Source: an uncultured Clostridia bacterium
GTDB lineage: Bacteria; Bacillota; Clostridia; Oscillospirales; Ruminococcaceae
Assembly: GCA_946183095.1 (NCBI GenBank)
Contig: CAMHBE010000093.1
Location: 1-7,079, forward strand
DNA length: 7,079 bases
Reading direction: 5' to 3'
Below are positions 6,629-7,079 of this stretch, in pieces. Below the pieces are notes generated by a model that ran no database searches, was not told the DNA's origin, and saw only the letters and a program-made list of their open reading frames with translations. Positions within the stretch are counted from its first letter, which is position 1, and each line of letters starts with the position of its first letter. The translations under genes and the position numbers were made by a program.

Positions 6629-7079
6629 ATGTACTACGGAAAAGTTGAGATAAGCGGGATAAATACCTCGAAACTGAAAGTGCTCACGGAGGCGGAAAAG
6701 TCGGTACTGCTCGAAAAAACGGCGCACGGTGACATGAAAGCGCGCGAGGAGCTGATAAACGGCAACCTGCGCCTTGTGCTCAGCGTGATACAGAAGTTCA
6801 CGGGTAGAGGTGAGAGCCCGGATGATCTCTTTCAGGTCGGCGTGATAGGGCTTATCAAGGCTATCGACAACTTTTCGGCGGAGTTCGGCGTGAAATTCAG
6901 CACTTATGCAGTTCCGATGATAGAAGGCGAAGTGAAGCGCCATATCCGTGACAGCGGGCAGATAAGGGTCAGCCAGAGACTCCCTAGCGATTTCCACCAC
7001 ATCCGCCTGACCGCTGGCGATGATTTTCTCCATGCTGGCAGGGTCCTGGATGGCACCCACACAGGCCACCGGCGTCTTC
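6629..7079 (+). CDS. sigG: RNA polymerase sporulation sigma factor SigG, N-terminal part; 3' end replaced by unrelated sequence
   Basis: The protein starts MYYGKVEISGINTSKL and continues with NGNLRLVLSVIQKF, DDLFQVGVIGLIKAIDNF and VKFSTYAVPMIEGEVKRHIR, which is the N-terminal segment and sigma region 2 of SigG, the forespore-specific sigma factor for late spore genes. The VEISGVNTSKL-like N-terminus separates it from SigF. GGAGG (6616-6620) lies eight bases before the ATG. The match holds to about residue 118 (IRVSQRL, near 6982). After that the expected start of region 3 is missing, and the frame continues for 32 unrelated residues to the window edge with no stop. Those residues are the antisense of another gene, so regions 3 and 4 are not encoded here. 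SigG in most spore formers lies directly after spoIIGA-sigE; here a cation-transport operon precedes it. Identification is strong; gene integrity in the organism is uncertain. Confidence 0.9.
   Translation, partial: MYYGKVEISGINTSKLKVLTEAEKSVLLEKTAHGDMKAREELINGNLRLVLSVIQKFTGRGESPDDLFQVGVIGLIKAIDNFSAEFGVKFSTYAVPMIEGEVKRHIRDSGQIRVSQRLPSDFHHIRLTAGDDFLHAGRVLDGTHTGHRRL
6983..7078 (-). pseudogene. Fragment of an Old Yellow Enzyme family NADH:flavin oxidoreductase (C-terminal end of the barrel)
   Basis: Read on the minus strand from the right edge, the frame gives KTPVACVGAIQDP, then a segment with ASGQADVVEIARESLADP. This resembles the last strands of the TIM barrel of FadH/BaiCD-type flavin oxidoreductases (usual pattern: PV..vG.i.dp...e.i..G.aD.V...R..laDP), which includes FMN-phosphate contacts. 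The usual Gly-Arg pair reads Ala-Arg. The match continues slightly past the breakpoint, to about 6962, where it shares bases with sigG. Beyond that the frame is only the antisense of sigG. It is either the end of a real gene brought here by rearrangement or a misassembled contig tip; its N-terminal part would lie beyond the window. Confidence 0.65.

Noticed and set aside
5513..7069. Long minus-strand frame of 518 codons
   Set aside because: It is antisense to corC, the NfeD-like gene and sigG, which have clear family motifs. Only its first 35 or so codons (the oxidoreductase fragment near the right edge) look like real protein.
1..7079. CRISPR array, insertion sequence or rRNA
   Set aside because: I saw no regularly spaced direct repeats, transposase motifs, terminal inverted repeats or rRNA-like sequence in the window.

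Overview
The window looks like a piece of a spore-forming, anaerobic Firmicute, probably a Ruminococcus-like member of the Oscillospiraceae. This is inferred from a recognisable forespore sigma factor (SigG), moderate GC with heavy use of ATA for isoleucine, strong GGAGG-type ribosome binding sites and a consensus sigma-A promoter. No species can be named from the sequence alone. All convincing genes lie on the + strand, except a short foreign-looking fragment at the right edge.

Region 1 (1-4190) is a MacB-type ABC transporter operon. The left edge cuts into the ATPase just after its LSGG signature. Five bases after its stop begins a 1282-residue protein. This joins a secreted array of Ig-like (CARDB/NEW3-like) repeats with a membrane anchor to a complete MacB/FtsX-type permease. 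Such parts are normally two proteins. Here they run in one frame through a TGG codon where a TGA would separate them, and an internal Shine-Dalgarno and ATG sit at the join. The whole looks like an ATPase, extracellular adaptor and permease exporter or envelope-remodelling system.

Region 2 (4191-4616) is non-coding. It holds a long hairpin, a clear rho-independent terminator, a near-consensus extended -10 promoter and a 5' leader of about 230 nt packed with successive hairpins. The leader does not match a riboswitch I can recall.

Region 3 (4617-6487) is a two-gene operon: a CNNM/CorC (HlyC/TlyC) family protein of the Mg2+ transporter group, translationally coupled through an ATGA overlap to a small NfeD-like/OB-fold membrane protein. 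A probable terminator follows.

Region 4 (6488-7079) holds a spacer with a small perfect hairpin and then the start of sigG. About 118 residues match SigG. The frame then turns into unrelated sequence that reads, on the minus strand, as the C-terminal part of an Old Yellow Enzyme family NADH:flavin oxidoreductase. This is a chimeric junction, either an assembly misjoin or a real rearrangement.
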